A stretch of DNA of 64,000 nucleotides from Emticicia sp040253585 (GCF_040253585.1 NZ_JBELAU010000006.1:186001-250000), one strand, 5' to 3'. Counted from the stretch's first letter, positions 52,201-59,505 are shown. The notes: generated by a model from the sequence alone, not told the origin. Translations and numbers: made by a program.

Positions 52201-54614
52201 CTTGCTGTTCCAGCAACTGAACTTAAACCATACCATAATAAAGTATTAGAGCCAGAGTTTGTAGCAGTAAGAGCTCCTGCTGTGGCATTTTGACAATAAT
52301 TGATAGATGAAGTTGCGGGAGCCACTGGGACTGCATGAACTACTACAGAAATTAAGGCTCTCGAACTCTCACAGTTATTGGCATTTTTCTGGCTTACATA
52401 ATAAGATGTTGTACCGATTATACTCGAACTTGGGGTTGGAGCTATAAGACTTGATGTTCCATTTGATGGGCTCGTACCGTACCATAACAAAGAATTAGAA
52501 CCACTTGCAATTGCCGACAGTATAGTTGTTGAAGCATTCTGACAATAATTTATCGGATTCGTAACAGTCGGTGTAACGGGTGTATCATTAATTTTAATAG
52601 TAAAAATTTGGTCTGGCGAGATACAGGTCGTGCTGGAATTTTTTACTGAAACAATAAATTGATAAGTATTAGGTGTTGCATTCGCAGGAATTGTAACATC
52701 AATTGGCGAACTGCCCATTGTGGCATTATTAATTGCTAAAAAATTACTCAAAGCTGGACTTCCCACAGAAATGCTATATTGATTTGGCGAATTTGTGGTA
52801 GCAGAAAAGGGTAAACTAAAACTCGTAGCATTATTACAAATATCAGCCACACTGCCCAAAGTAATAGTTGGAATAGCATTTACGATAACTGTTACTGGCG
52901 TACGAATACTTTCGCAAGTGGTACTACTATTATATACACTTAAATAATAGGTATATGTACCAACGGCTAATGAAGTAGTTGTATAAGTTGCTGCTGTTCC
53001 TAAAACTGTCGTTGAAACATTGGTTTCATACCATCTAAAACTTTCATCTGCATTTAAAGTTGAAGTTGCAGAAAGCGTTACTGTTCCAACATCACATCGA
53101 GAGGCATTATTGGCAGTTGGAGCGATTGGTAAAGCGTTGACGATCAATTTACCAGAATTATTTACAGAACTTACCACTTGAGTTTTTGTACAAGTACCTG
53201 TCCCTGAGTTTGTTACGGTCGTAAATACTGCTCTTACTCTATAAAATGTATTATTATCTAAAAAAGGAACATTCGACAACGAAAGAGTATTGGTGGTTGT
53301 TCCAAGTATGTTGGGTGAACTATCATTCAAATCACTATATGAACCAGCCGTAGTTTCAACAGTACCTTTTTGCCATTTAATGGAAGTTGTGATTCCTACA
53401 AAAGTTGCTAAAAAAGAAGTACTTCCGCCTGTACAAATAGCTGGTGAATCTGCAATATTATTTATTGAATTAACTGATAAAGTTGCTTGATTTGAGATCA
53501 TCGAGCAAGAATTTGCATCAGAAACAACACATCTATAAATGCTCAAATGCGGATTTTCGGCATTCCCGATATTTTTAACTTTTAATTCAGAAGTTGTCGA
53601 TGTACTTGTTATAACCAAGTTTGTTGTGGCACTTACAGTCAAGAAATCTGCATCACTGGGCTTCTTACATTGCCATACAAAGGTACTTCCTGCAGACGCG
53701 GTTATTGTAAAGTCAACAGTATTTCCATCACAGTCTGTCTGAGAAATTGGTTGGAGTGAAATACTGGGGCGTTGAGGAGTTAGCGTAATTCCCGAGGTGG
53801 GCAAAGTGTTTATTCCACCACAATTTGTAAATAAACAACGTACTTTTTTGGAGGTTGTTAAGCTGGTCAGTGTCAATGAAACAGTCCCTCCAGCAATATT
53901 CATTGAACCATTTGCACCCGAAATATTCAACCAATTTCCTGCCGAAATTTCTTCTTGCCAAATATAAGTATCTGCCCCAGTAGCAGCGGCGGTTAAGGTT
54001 ACATTCGTTCCCCAACAAAACGCGGCTGGTGTCAATGGTTGGGTAGTAATATTGATAGGATTGCTAACCGTAAAAGTTGCTTTATAATTTGCCCCCCCAA
54101 CATTCTGATAGTGAGTTCCACTTCCTCCACTATAAGTAAAATCCGCACTTGAATAAACCTCAATAGTATAAGTTCCATCGGCCAAACCTTGCAAAATGTT
54201 AGTATTTGCTCCTGAATTTGTCCATTGTTGGTCGCCCGAACCATTTAGATTAATATCAAAACCAAGATTTATTGATGTAAAACCAACCAAATTGGGGTCC
54301 GTCCCATTTTTATAGACACGGTAATATAAATAGCCATTTAGAATATTATCAGTGCCATTTTTATAGGTTTTATTCTGTCCTCCCTTTATTACAAGTGAGT
54401 TTACACACGAAAATACACCCAAATTTAAACCTTGAAAATCGGGGTTTCCTGTGGATGCGAACAAATCATAATAATTAGCTGACCCTCCATTAGCTTGAAC
54501 AATTACATAAGATTCAAATATGCCACTTCCCGCAAAAGTTGAAGTCGAACACAGCCCTAAAATTATAAAAACAGCAATAAGTTTTTTTGTGAATGAAAGG
54601 AGAACATTCTTCAT
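43281..54614 (-). CDS. Giant 3777-aa Ig-repeat surface protein with T9SS sorting domain
   Basis: Signal peptide about 1-28 (STFAGS), then a unique N-terminal domain (about 29-190). The body is dozens of Ig-like/Ig_7-type repeats of about 70-100 aa: QWQ-containing modules at both ends, three tandem YCQNAT...LLWYG...YYVSQ modules (about 51.8-52.6 kb), and many SGNTSICxGxSTTLTASGC modules with conserved Cys. A C-terminal segment (EISFSGKEIEKQSVQLNW onward) precedes a type A T9SS domain starting SVFPNPWTKG. It should be exported and attached or released at the cell surface. Adhesion is the usual inference for such proteins. The frame is intact for 11.3 kb. It starts 42 bp after an alpha-amylase gene without a terminator between them. 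Confidence 0.9.
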   Translation of the reverse strand: MKNVLLSFTKKLIAVFIILGLCSTSTFAGSGIFESYVIVQANGGSANYYDLFASTGNPDFQGLNLGVFSCVNSLVIKGGQNKTYKNGTDNILNGYLYYRVYKNGTDPNLVGFTSINLGFDINLNGSGDQQWTNSGANTNILQGLADGTYTIEVYSSADFTYSGGSGTHYQNVGGANYKATFTVSNPINITTQPLTPAAFCWGTNVTLTAAATGADTYIWQEEISAGNWLNISGANGSMNIAGGTVSLTLTSLTTSKKVRCLFTNCGGINTLPTSGITLTPQRPSISLQPISQTDCDGNTVDFTITASAGSTFVWQCKKPSDADFLTVSATTNLVITSTSTTSELKVKNIGNAENPHLSIYRCVVSDANSCSMISNQATLSVNSINNIADSPAICTGGSTSFLATFVGITTSIKWQKGTVETTAGSYSDLNDSSPNILGTTTNTLSLSNVPFLDNNTFYRVRAVFTTVTNSGTGTCTKTQVVSSVNNSGKLIVNALPIAPTANNASRCDVGTVTLSATSTLNADESFRWYETNVSTTVLGTAATYTTTSLAVGTYTYYLSVYNSSTTCESIRTPVTVIVNAIPTITLGSVADICNNATSFSLPFSATTNSPNQYSISVGSPALSNFLAINNATMGSSPIDVTIPANATPNTYQFIVSVKNSSTTCISPDQIFTIKINDTPVTPTVTNPINYCQNASTTILSAIASGSNSLLWYGTSPSNGTSSLIAPTPSSSIIGTTSYYVSQKNANNCESSRALISVVVHAVPVAPATSSINYCQNATAGALTATNSGSNTLLWYGLSSVAGTASTAATTPSTASIGTFAYYVSQISPSPANCESPRASIAVTINDLPPTPTVATPVEYCQNSTASALSATSIGTNILLWYGTNAVGGTLSGAAPSPSTSSTGTTSYFVSQKDANNCESLRAKIDVVVTPSVSASISGTNAFCITGVLNSSTILTANPTGGNGSYSYQWQNLAGNIATATSQTLTVNSTVQSANSDTYRITIMSGNCTATAAITVTKQGWSDIPNVSVSPIGDICESGIKTLNINSPSAFGIYKWFIDASTLTQTQTGTSFSTPNLTSTTTYYVAREQQSTANLTCQTERTAIVINVNAIPESPTIANSANKTTFCNSESGFNLSISCISGSAKYRLNNGSWTDGSLVSISPSTYNSSTILNYDFKCSLNTNCESGLVSTSITINPVPNAPTVSGNTSICLGASTTLTASGCSGTVVWSNGTSGTSIIVSSAGTYNATCLANICVSLASATQMVIVNSIPSAPTIVSDDADNIVCAGTNVKLTVSDCVGTVVWSNGTSGTSIIVSSSGTYNATCSVNGCMSAASSVQNIVVNQNPTVTLGIINSICNAATIFDLPYTSSTNSPDKYTLTSTMPDFMATAETNLLVSPITITIPSGKTGTHSFTLNLKNSTTNCINSQTFSLTVLPALLGGSIEVSSSTINCAGYNPGVISSVSIASGGKLAYVYQWQSSTDNQNFTDIAGENLTTYNPPAITQTTYYRRKVTDACGTVVYSSNVHQVQIVADPQITLTDANERVICSGESVNLEATAIGGSGTCTATWESSATQTGTYSVEQAGGLSFSKTLINNSSSTPLVKYYRVVYDCSGTGSSACGRSISSSVRVRVNYVPNAPIVSGNTTICVGNSTLLTASGCAGTVTWSDSSTGSTLSVSSAGTYSATCTENSCVSLPSNIFNLTVNPIPNAPTVISDDIDNTVCDGTIVRLSVSDCGGTVVWSNSTSATSINVSSSGTYKAICVVNNCASVASTTQTVVVNTIPTVPIISGNTSICSGNSTTLTASGCLGVVIWNTGATSSALNVSTSGTYNVACVLNDCVSAVSQTKIVSINSIPIAPTISGNNSFCVGGSTTLTANGCSGMITWSTGTTGSILSVSSAGTYSATCTENLCISDESLIQTVSVNPLPTISLETIDNICNTATTFGISYTATTNAPDKFSLTSIMPNFMPITEEILPVSPILVAIPPARTGIQNFTLNIKNSTTGCNNTQTFSVTILPALAGGSIELSSSSINCSGYNAGAISNVSLASGGKADYLYQWQSSTDNQNFLDISGANTTTFDPPALTETTYYRRKVTDACGADAVSSNVYQIQVVPDPQITITDAAERTICSGENISLDATVIGGSGMCTPTWQSSLTLSGTYTNEQVGGLSFTKVLTNNTTATIIKYYRAIYGCSGTGSGSCNQGVSSVVKVTVNPVPDTPIITPASVVICPNQSAILTASGCIGIVTWNGGQTGSTLSVSEAGSYSANCVLSSCISTTSSLATVTLASGGTPVDPPIISGTATICNGQSTTLTATNCSGLVTWSNGSTGAIINVSPSISVDYTATCFDGTCTSNNSNKITITVNSYPTITTQPKNEADCNGNSVTFRVIATSVTTYQWQRKIPNGTFTDIVAATSNALTISDVGSASDPNLTEYRVVVSNAVCSLTSTIAVLTVNSVEGSLADQTICDGANASFNLSAINISGNIQGYQWQRRIGTSGTWNDIADATTTTFTINAATNADEQYYRCKVNFSTGGTTTCARYTTEEDSNGAKLNVLIASKPNIIGTNEICLGRSTTLTANNCEGIIAWSSGQSTATISVSPTNNTSYTVSCTSTQCGFNVLSAPFLVTVNSTPQPEIITYDVITPATLIFSALTTVPDATLMWYNRASGGTGTTTAPSFSAVGTYSYWVTQTDPISGCESFRLPIIAKVLNYFHITQQPLNQVDCRGNSVYFGVVAVGSKAEFTYQWQRKRPNDPDFVNLVEDGKGIRGWYAKEMAVSNVGDANNPDQTQYRCIIGNNGQFLTSEISTLTVNSLVGSMPNLGICIGATNEFNLQNYFTITGNVMSYQWQTRPGTSGAWTNLTDGNGIVGSSTSILKFTKATYEQGVYYRCLVKFNTQGFECTEPTDAAKLIVSGFPPAPSVSSVFYCQNANAVRLKVDSPIQNLVWYTQEVGGSGFKTAPTPNTSIAGVFKYYVSDRTDEGCEGPRAVINVSVGALPPAPKNTTLSPIYEGNTLTFSAEGTPVENQVLRWYTTPTTSTFSTVAPVFTAVGIYTRYVAQVSAFGCVGQRTAITATIIPSLKFTKQPTSEADCDGNSVTFRVTATAPSAFTYQWQRQRPNETSFIDLPNEMSNSLKISNIGNTENPNLTKYRCIIKDDKNTVISEEAILTVNQIVGKLATMSLCDGNVSKLSFSSLSITGNVLMYQWQKKTGSTYTDIPTNANGIAIINEIGTYRGRITFLVDKTTTCNRSTEDFKVELKPSPVAPDVTNQFVCQNTVFDITRAVSATNSLLWYDSATDTTADKTTPKIDITKLNKTTYYVSQITPFGCESERKSFNVEVAAIPEKPIVSDVAYCRNAPSLALTATTLPQNKVVWYASLTAKDAFRQTPIPDTRTDGEIIYFAATQNLASCESERLPLKVSISPCIATFENNFNNCLQVSADSVKGNKWFDLHDNSGKIYASVNPNGLNLGKVSISIRHYGRGSSAIPATKNDTKLMARYVDFQSSLLNEFPTDVSLRIYYLNEELNEYKTSTNLPNLTINDFNILHYDGIREDCGFENNDNFTEGDSYVIYKNVIGNQIAKDFFYLQFDVNKFSENGATANDFTEISFSGKEIEKQSVQLNWQSHYEIKADKYILERSEDCKNFIKIGEIKANGSASTYESVDYQPFAGKNCYRLVYIDKDGTKKYLDVIEANFTNTDPICSVFPNPWTKGDEINLYLRNIKAKTIKLYDMSGKDLSFSTSKNESKIITIRPDVHLTKGIHFVIITGEDNRKCVQKVVINP
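47975..48850 (-). repeat. Internal duplication block, copy B (in giant gene)
   Basis: Encodes about 290 aa, from PTISLETIDNIC through the SGYNAGAISNVSLASGG and YRRKVTDACG segments to VKVTVNPVPDTP. It matches the block at 49720-50600 along its whole length in the same order. Boundaries are approximate, judged from the protein. Confidence 0.75.
49720..50600 (-). repeat. Internal duplication block, copy A (in giant gene)
   Basis: Encodes about 290 aa, from PTVTLGIINSIC through AGYNPGVISSVSIASGG and YRRKVTDACG to VRVRVNYVPNAP. It is the partner of copy B at 47975-48850. Four short Ig modules of about 75 aa lie between the two blocks, and two more on each outer side. Boundaries are approximate. 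Confidence 0.75.
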
Positions 54615-54656
54615 AAATAATAAGTTAAATTTTTACAGCAAAGTTTTATAAGGCGA

Positions 54657-56984
54657 TCATTTATCTCCGCCACAACCATCAATAAATGCTTCGAAAACTG
54701 CACCCTGCTCTACTTGAAAGCCAGGGTTTAACAAGATTTTCTTGGCTGCATCATATTTGATATTTGCTCCATTTTCGAGCAAATTAGAGGCTGAAATTGT
54801 ATTCGGTGATTCAAATTTCAAAATACTCCCATTCGGCAGTTTTTTACTTAAATTATACTCAAAGCATGGAGGTTCGCCTTGTATATAGACAGTGAAACTC
54901 TTAGGAGGTAACGAAATAAAAATTCGATTTTGAGAATCGATTGTAGTAGTTAAAGTTGAAGATTTTTGAAGAATATCGGTAAACTTTGTCCCTGCTGGAT
55001 ATCGCCCATTGTTAGCAATTAAGTGATTGACTTTCAAGCTATCATCATCAAAGTTGATCGCAACAATTACTTCACGCTTGCCCACACTTCCTGTTGAATC
55101 AAGTTGGTAAATCAAGCTTCGCCAATGTTTACCTTTTTGATAAAAATTTGGAGAAGGGACAGGGTTCAATGCTCCTCCATAGTGATTGAGGTAATAAACT
55201 GCTTGCGAACCATTGATAAATCGTTTTTGAATTTGTAAAAGTTGGTCAATTTCTTTTTTCAAAGGTTGTAAACCTGTCGGATGATAATCAAAACCGTAAG
55301 TATCAGTACCATAAGTAGTATTATGAGCTGGATAACCATAATAATCGGGATAAAAAACCGTAGGCACTCCCAACTGATTATTTGTCAAAATATAAGCATA
55401 AGCTAAAATCGGATTTTGCCAAATCAAAGCATCACCATAAGTCGGGTTTGAACTTCTGAAATCGTGGTTATTTACAAAGGTTACCAAGTTGAAGCCACTC
55501 ATGCCACGTCCATCTCTGAAACTATTATAAAAAGCATTTCGAGCATCCGCACCATTATCGCAGGCTTGCTTAAGGGCATCTCTTAAAGCAAAATCAAAAA
55601 CTTTTGGCTGAATGGCCGTTCGAGCAGCCGTGCTCATCGAAGCGTTTACATCAGCTACCCAATTTTGTATCGCTGGATTTTCTTGTCCGTACCACTCACC
55701 TACTACCAAATCAGGGATTTTATTGGCATTATACATTTCGGTCAGCATTTTCCCAACAAAATTTGCTTCAAAATGCTTGATAGCATCCATCCTTAGGCCT
55801 CTTACTTCCAATTCATCATACGCCCATTTTGTCCAAGCAATCAAGGTATCACGAGCCATTGATTGATTATGATCATAGTCATAAAAATAATCCATGCTTT
55901 GCATACTCCATTGAGGGCCAATACAAGTAGTTGTCGCCCCGCCCGTTGAACTTGCTCCACCTTCGTTCCAATTTGGTCTGAATGACTTCCAGTTACTTCC
56001 ACCACGTCCACTTGGTAAACCCGTAAAATCTGTAAATGTCTGAAACTGAACTTTATAGGCCGAAGAATTCCAGTTTGCAGGATTAGCAATATCTGTGCTA
56101 CCAGTAGTGTACCAAATCTTCGAAATTCGGTGGTCGGTGTAATCACCACAAAGATTTATAGCTTGAATAACTAACGTATCGCCATCAGAATTGTAATTAT
56201 TGGCATCAAGTGTAATTTTAAATTCATCAACATCATTCGTAAAATCAAAAGTATTCCAATAGCCTTGCTTCAGATTCGTTACATACTCAGCACCAGATGC
56301 AGCAATATCTGAGTTAACTGTAATAGCTGTGTTTTTCGGGTTGCAACCACTCACAAAATCCCAAGCTTGTCCGCCACCTGCTTTAGTTGTAGTAGCAAAA
56401 AGCATAATTTTCTTACCAACATATCCGCCCGAACGAGAACCAATACTCACATAATATGTACCTACTCCCAAACCAGTTGAACCACCAACGGGAATTATCA
56501 TGCGTACTCGGTCAGATGGAAATGGTGATTTGTAAGAAGTATTGGGGCAAGAACCATCATTTCTTCCTGCATAAAACAACATATACTCTTTTACGGCATT
56601 ATTAGCTTCGGGTTTTCCACCATCACGGTGATTATAAACCATATCGCCCACTGGTTTTAGATTATTTGCCGTAAAAGTTGCCACCATATCTTTGATTTCT
56701 TGCTTAGTCCCGAGAGAAGTTTGCGTAGAATTCTGCCCAATAAATAAATCTTTTGGGTCATAGCCTCCCGACTTATTTCCATTGCCTGCAAATGGTGGAA
56801 ACCAAATATGTGTAAAACCAGCCGCCGAAAGTTCAGGAGCTTTATTTTTGAGCGTATCTGACCAATTATAGCCTTGTCCGGCTTTGGGATAATCCCAATA
56901 AAAACCTTGAAGAAGCACCTGCTGTGCAAAAATAGAAGATAAGCCTCCGAGATAAATCCAGAGGAAAAGTGTGAAGCTTTTCAT
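54657..56984 (-). CDS. Secreted GH13 alpha-amylase family enzyme with coathanger domain
   Basis: A 775-aa protein with signal peptide 1-20 (SSIFAQ). GH13 catalytic residues are complete: nucleophile D400 in GLRMDAIKH, acid/base E430 in VVGEWYG, transition-state Asp508 in FVNNHD; DMVYNHR (114-120) is region I. Between region I and region II lie about 275 residues, much longer than a normal B domain, including a beta-rich insert (about 160-350). The last 70 residues (NTISASNLLENGANIKYDA, LNPGFQVEQGAVFEAFIDGC) are a 3-coathanger-stack domain; no T9SS domain follows. It should hydrolyse alpha-1,4-glucans outside the cytoplasm. It is cotranscribed with the giant gene. Confidence 0.92.
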   Translation of the reverse strand: MKSFTLFLWIYLGGLSSIFAQQVLLQGFYWDYPKAGQGYNWSDTLKNKAPELSAAGFTHIWFPPFAGNGNKSGGYDPKDLFIGQNSTQTSLGTKQEIKDMVATFTANNLKPVGDMVYNHRDGGKPEANNAVKEYMLFYAGRNDGSCPNTSYKSPFPSDRVRMIIPVGGSTGLGVGTYYVSIGSRSGGYVGKKIMLFATTTKAGGGQAWDFVSGCNPKNTAITVNSDIAASGAEYVTNLKQGYWNTFDFTNDVDEFKITLDANNYNSDGDTLVIQAINLCGDYTDHRISKIWYTTGSTDIANPANWNSSAYKVQFQTFTDFTGLPSGRGGSNWKSFRPNWNEGGASSTGGATTTCIGPQWSMQSMDYFYDYDHNQSMARDTLIAWTKWAYDELEVRGLRMDAIKHFEANFVGKMLTEMYNANKIPDLVVGEWYGQENPAIQNWVADVNASMSTAARTAIQPKVFDFALRDALKQACDNGADARNAFYNSFRDGRGMSGFNLVTFVNNHDFRSSNPTYGDALIWQNPILAYAYILTNNQLGVPTVFYPDYYGYPAHNTTYGTDTYGFDYHPTGLQPLKKEIDQLLQIQKRFINGSQAVYYLNHYGGALNPVPSPNFYQKGKHWRSLIYQLDSTGSVGKREVIVAINFDDDSLKVNHLIANNGRYPAGTKFTDILQKSSTLTTTIDSQNRIFISLPPKSFTVYIQGEPPCFEYNLSKKLPNGSILKFESPNTISASNLLENGANIKYDAAKKILLNPGFQVEQGAVFEAFIDGCGGDK

Positions 56985-57135
56985 TTTAATTATTTGGTTA
57001 TAAGTATTTTCGTTAAACCAAACTTAGAATAAATGTTGCGTGCATCCAAGTAAAAAATATACTTTTTCTATATTTCATATAATTATATTAAGATTATATA
57101 TAAAATGCGAAGTCTAACTTCATAAAATCAATCAA

Positions 57136-57166
57136 CAAAAAAGCCGTCTCAAACGAAACGGCTCTT
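57136..57166 (-). terminator. Terminator of the 57-aa membrane protein gene
   Basis: On the minus strand AGCCGT...ACGGCT with extended pairing is followed by a run of T, about 40 bases past the stop at 57202. Confidence 0.7.
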
Positions 57167-57201
57167 TGTGTACAACCCTAACCACTATGATGAAACATAA
57201 T

Positions 57202-57375
57202 CTACTTAATATATTTACGCTGGCCGAAGTTTCGACCAATGCTCAAAAATTTTCCTATTTCTAAAAAATGATAGAGTTCATAAACTCCCAAAGCAAACAA
57301 AACCCCTACTAATAAAAATTGTAGTGGATAAATCATGATTAAATGACCAAGACTTGTGTAAATTTGTAAAAACAT
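57202..57375 (-). CDS. 57-aa single-pass membrane protein
   Basis: A short ORF read by eye: MFLQIYTSLGHLIMIYPLQF then a hydrophobic helix continuing through LLVGVLFALGVYEL, and a basic tail (IGRNFGQRKYIK). A terminator follows on the same strand and the region is otherwise empty. The hydrophobic core followed by a positive C-terminus is typical of small membrane proteins. Function unknown. It is divergent from the SRPBCC gene. Confidence 0.55.
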   Translation of the reverse strand: MFLQIYTSLGHLIMIYPLQFLLVGVLFALGVYELYHFLEIGKFLSIGRNFGQRKYIK

Positions 57376-57557
57376 AAAGCTTCTTTTTTGGGTTATTTGA
57401 ACATAACAAAGGTCTGAAAGTATTTTTGATAATTTTAGCGTAAAAACCCCTGATTTTTAGTACGTATTTTACGGTACTTCTACTTACGTATTTACCACTC
57501 GGACAGTTTTCCTTTCTTAAAAACTATTTTATTTCACGCTCAAATAAGCAACAAACA

Positions 57558-58016
57558 ATGAAAATAAACATCGAAACCGCTGTAGATCAATCGGTTAGTG
57601 ACGTATGGAATCAATTTGATGATAAATTACTCCTCAAACTATCTCCACCATTTCCTCCTGTGAAACTTATATCCTTTGGACAGAAAGTTGGTGAAAAAGT
57701 TACATTTGAACTAAACTTTTTTATTATACGGCAAGTTTGGGTGAGTAAAATCACAGATTCTTATTTATCGGTAGCAGAATCATACTTTATTGATGAAGGA
57801 GTTCAGCTTCCTTTTTTCCTAAAATACTGGAAACACAAGCATAGAATCGTAAGAGATAATACTTCGATTAAAGGCTCTGGAAGTAAAATTATTGACGAAA
57901 TTGAGTTTCGCACGCCCACTATTTTGACAGATTACATTTTTTATCCTATCTTGTATCTTCAATTCCTTTATCGCAAACCAATTTATCAGCGAATTTTCAA
58001 AACCCCTAACCCCTAA
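57558..58016 (+). CDS. SRPBCC-fold protein
   Basis: A 152-aa protein with START/SRPBCC-like layout: an opening strand and helix (INIETAVDQSVSDVWNQF), a beta-sheet with VGEKVTFELNFF, and a long C-terminal helix (YIFYPILYLQFLYRKPIY). The family binds lipids or other hydrophobic ligands. The final residues KTPNP and the stop are encoded within a CCCCTAAAGGGG palindrome, so the original C-terminus may have been altered by a repeat. Confidence 0.7.
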   Translation: MKINIETAVDQSVSDVWNQFDDKLLLKLSPPFPPVKLISFGQKVGEKVTFELNFFIIRQVWVSKITDSYLSVAESYFIDEGVQLPFFLKYWKHKHRIVRDNTSIKGSGSKIIDEIEFRTPTILTDYIFYPILYLQFLYRKPIYQRIFKTPNP

Positions 58017-58143
58017 AGGGGAATAAAAGTCCCTAAAAGCTGATGTTGGTTGAAAAAATATGACCAAAGAAAATACTTAAAACTCCTTTAGGGCAAGGAG
58101 TAAATCAACTAACTAAACAGCACATCCTTTAGGTGGAGGATGT
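58010..58143. repeat. Three successive hairpins with a CCTTTAGG/CCTAAAGG core
   Basis: CCCCTAAAGGGG (58010-58021), ACTCC...GGAGT around TTTAGGGCAA (58082-58101) and ACATCC...GGATGT around TTTAGGTGGA (58122-58143). The first holds the SRPBCC stop codon. The third ends 10 bases before the symporter ATG and includes the only purine-rich GGAGG string there. Confidence 0.6.
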
Positions 58144-58153
58144 ATTTACCACT

Positions 58154-59440
58154 ATGAAATTAAACATTACTTGGAAAATCTTCATCGGCATGACGCTTGG
58201 TATCATTGTCGGTTATTTCATCCACAATCATTTTGATTTAGGGCAATTTAGCATCAAAGATTCCGCATTGCTTACACCTGAACAGGTAAAAGCCAATGAA
58301 GGCGTAAAAGATTGGAGTTCATATCTGCAGTTGCTTTCAAAGATTTTTTTACGAATGATTCAGATGATTCTGGGGCCATTGGTACTTTCTATTTTGGTTG
58401 TTGGAATTGCCAAACTTGGAGATTTCAAAGTAGTTGGTCGTATCGGCCTTAAAACATTGGGTTATTTTTATTTTGCCACCATTCTTTCATTGGCTACGGG
58501 TTTGATTGCCGTAAATATTATGAAACCTGGCAAAGTAATGACGCTTGATTTACCAAGTACAGGCACCGATACAGGTGTTGAAGCTAAGAAAATGACGCTC
58601 GAAAACTTTATCACGCACGTTTTCCCAAAAAGTATTTTTGAAGCACTTTCTACCAATGAAGTGCTACAAATAGTAGTATTTTCATTATTTTTTGGTGTAG
58701 CATTGGCAGCCATTGGCGAAAAAGGAAAAAGTGTAACCAAAGCCCTCGATGCCATTTCTGAAGTGATGTTTAAGATTGTTGGTTATGTAATGACATTCGC
58801 TCCTTATGCAGTTTTTGGTTCGGTTGCGGCCGTTATTGCCGCCAAAGGTTTGGGTGTACTCGGTGGTTATTTATATTTAATCGTTTGTTTCTTCGCAACA
58901 TTGGCTTTTTTCATCGTCGTTGTTCTGTGGGTAATTTGTCTTGTTCAGAAAATCGACTACTGGAAATTATTGAAATTTGTAAAAGACGCTCTATTCTTAT
59001 CGTTCAGTACGGCAAGTTCGGAGGCATCAATGCCTTTACAGATTGAACAACTCAAAAAATTTGGTATTTCTGAGCGAATCATCAGTTTTGTTTTGCCTTT
59101 AGGTTATTCTTTCAACCTTGATGGTTCAATGATGTACATGACCTTTGCAACAGGATTTATCGCTCAAATCTATGGTATCGAACTAACACTTGGCCAACAA
59201 GTAACGATGTTACTTACGCTCCTACTCACAAGTAAAGGTATTGCAGGCGTGCCACGTGCGTCGTTGGTTGTTATTGCGGGAACACTCACCATGTTTGGAC
59301 TCCCACAAGAAGGCATTAGTTTAGTTTTGGCGGTTGATTGGTTGTTAGATATGGGTCGCTCAGCAACTTCAGTAGCAGGGAATGCGGTAGCAACAGCAGT
59401 TGTGGCTAAGTGGGAAGGAGAATTGAATGAAGCTGCATAA
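58154..59440 (+). CDS. Dicarboxylate/amino acid:cation symporter (DAACS)
   Basis: 428 aa from the ATG at 58154 (MKLNITWKIFIGMTLG). A GTG at 58133 is in frame but lies in a hairpin. It is a glutamate/aspartate/dicarboxylate:Na+ or H+ symporter (PF00375): eight helices and two re-entrant loops, with SFSTASSEASMPL (HP1 serine-rich motif), YSFNLDGSMMYM (TM7, equivalent to the NMDGT motif), SKGIAGVPRAS (HP2) and DWLLDMGRSATSVAGNAVA (TM8 substrate Asp/Arg). It imports acidic amino acids or C4 acids across the inner membrane. Confidence 0.93.
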   Translation: MKLNITWKIFIGMTLGIIVGYFIHNHFDLGQFSIKDSALLTPEQVKANEGVKDWSSYLQLLSKIFLRMIQMILGPLVLSILVVGIAKLGDFKVVGRIGLKTLGYFYFATILSLATGLIAVNIMKPGKVMTLDLPSTGTDTGVEAKKMTLENFITHVFPKSIFEALSTNEVLQIVVFSLFFGVALAAIGEKGKSVTKALDAISEVMFKIVGYVMTFAPYAVFGSVAAVIAAKGLGVLGGYLYLIVCFFATLAFFIVVVLWVICLVQKIDYWKLLKFVKDALFLSFSTASSEASMPLQIEQLKKFGISERIISFVLPLGYSFNLDGSMMYMTFATGFIAQIYGIELTLGQQVTMLLTLLLTSKGIAGVPRASLVVIAGTLTMFGLPQEGISLVLAVDWLLDMGRSATSVAGNAVATAVVAKWEGELNEAA

Positions 59441-59464
59441 AATTCAGCAGTTTAGATAACATAG

Positions 59465-59505
59465 TTTGAGCCACTATTTTTGCTAAGATAGTGGCTCAAA
59501 TTTTT
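59465..59505 (+). terminator. Rho-independent terminator after the symporter gene
   Basis: TTTGAGCCACTAT and ATAGTGGCTCAAA form a 13-bp perfect stem followed by TTTTT. Confidence 0.88.
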
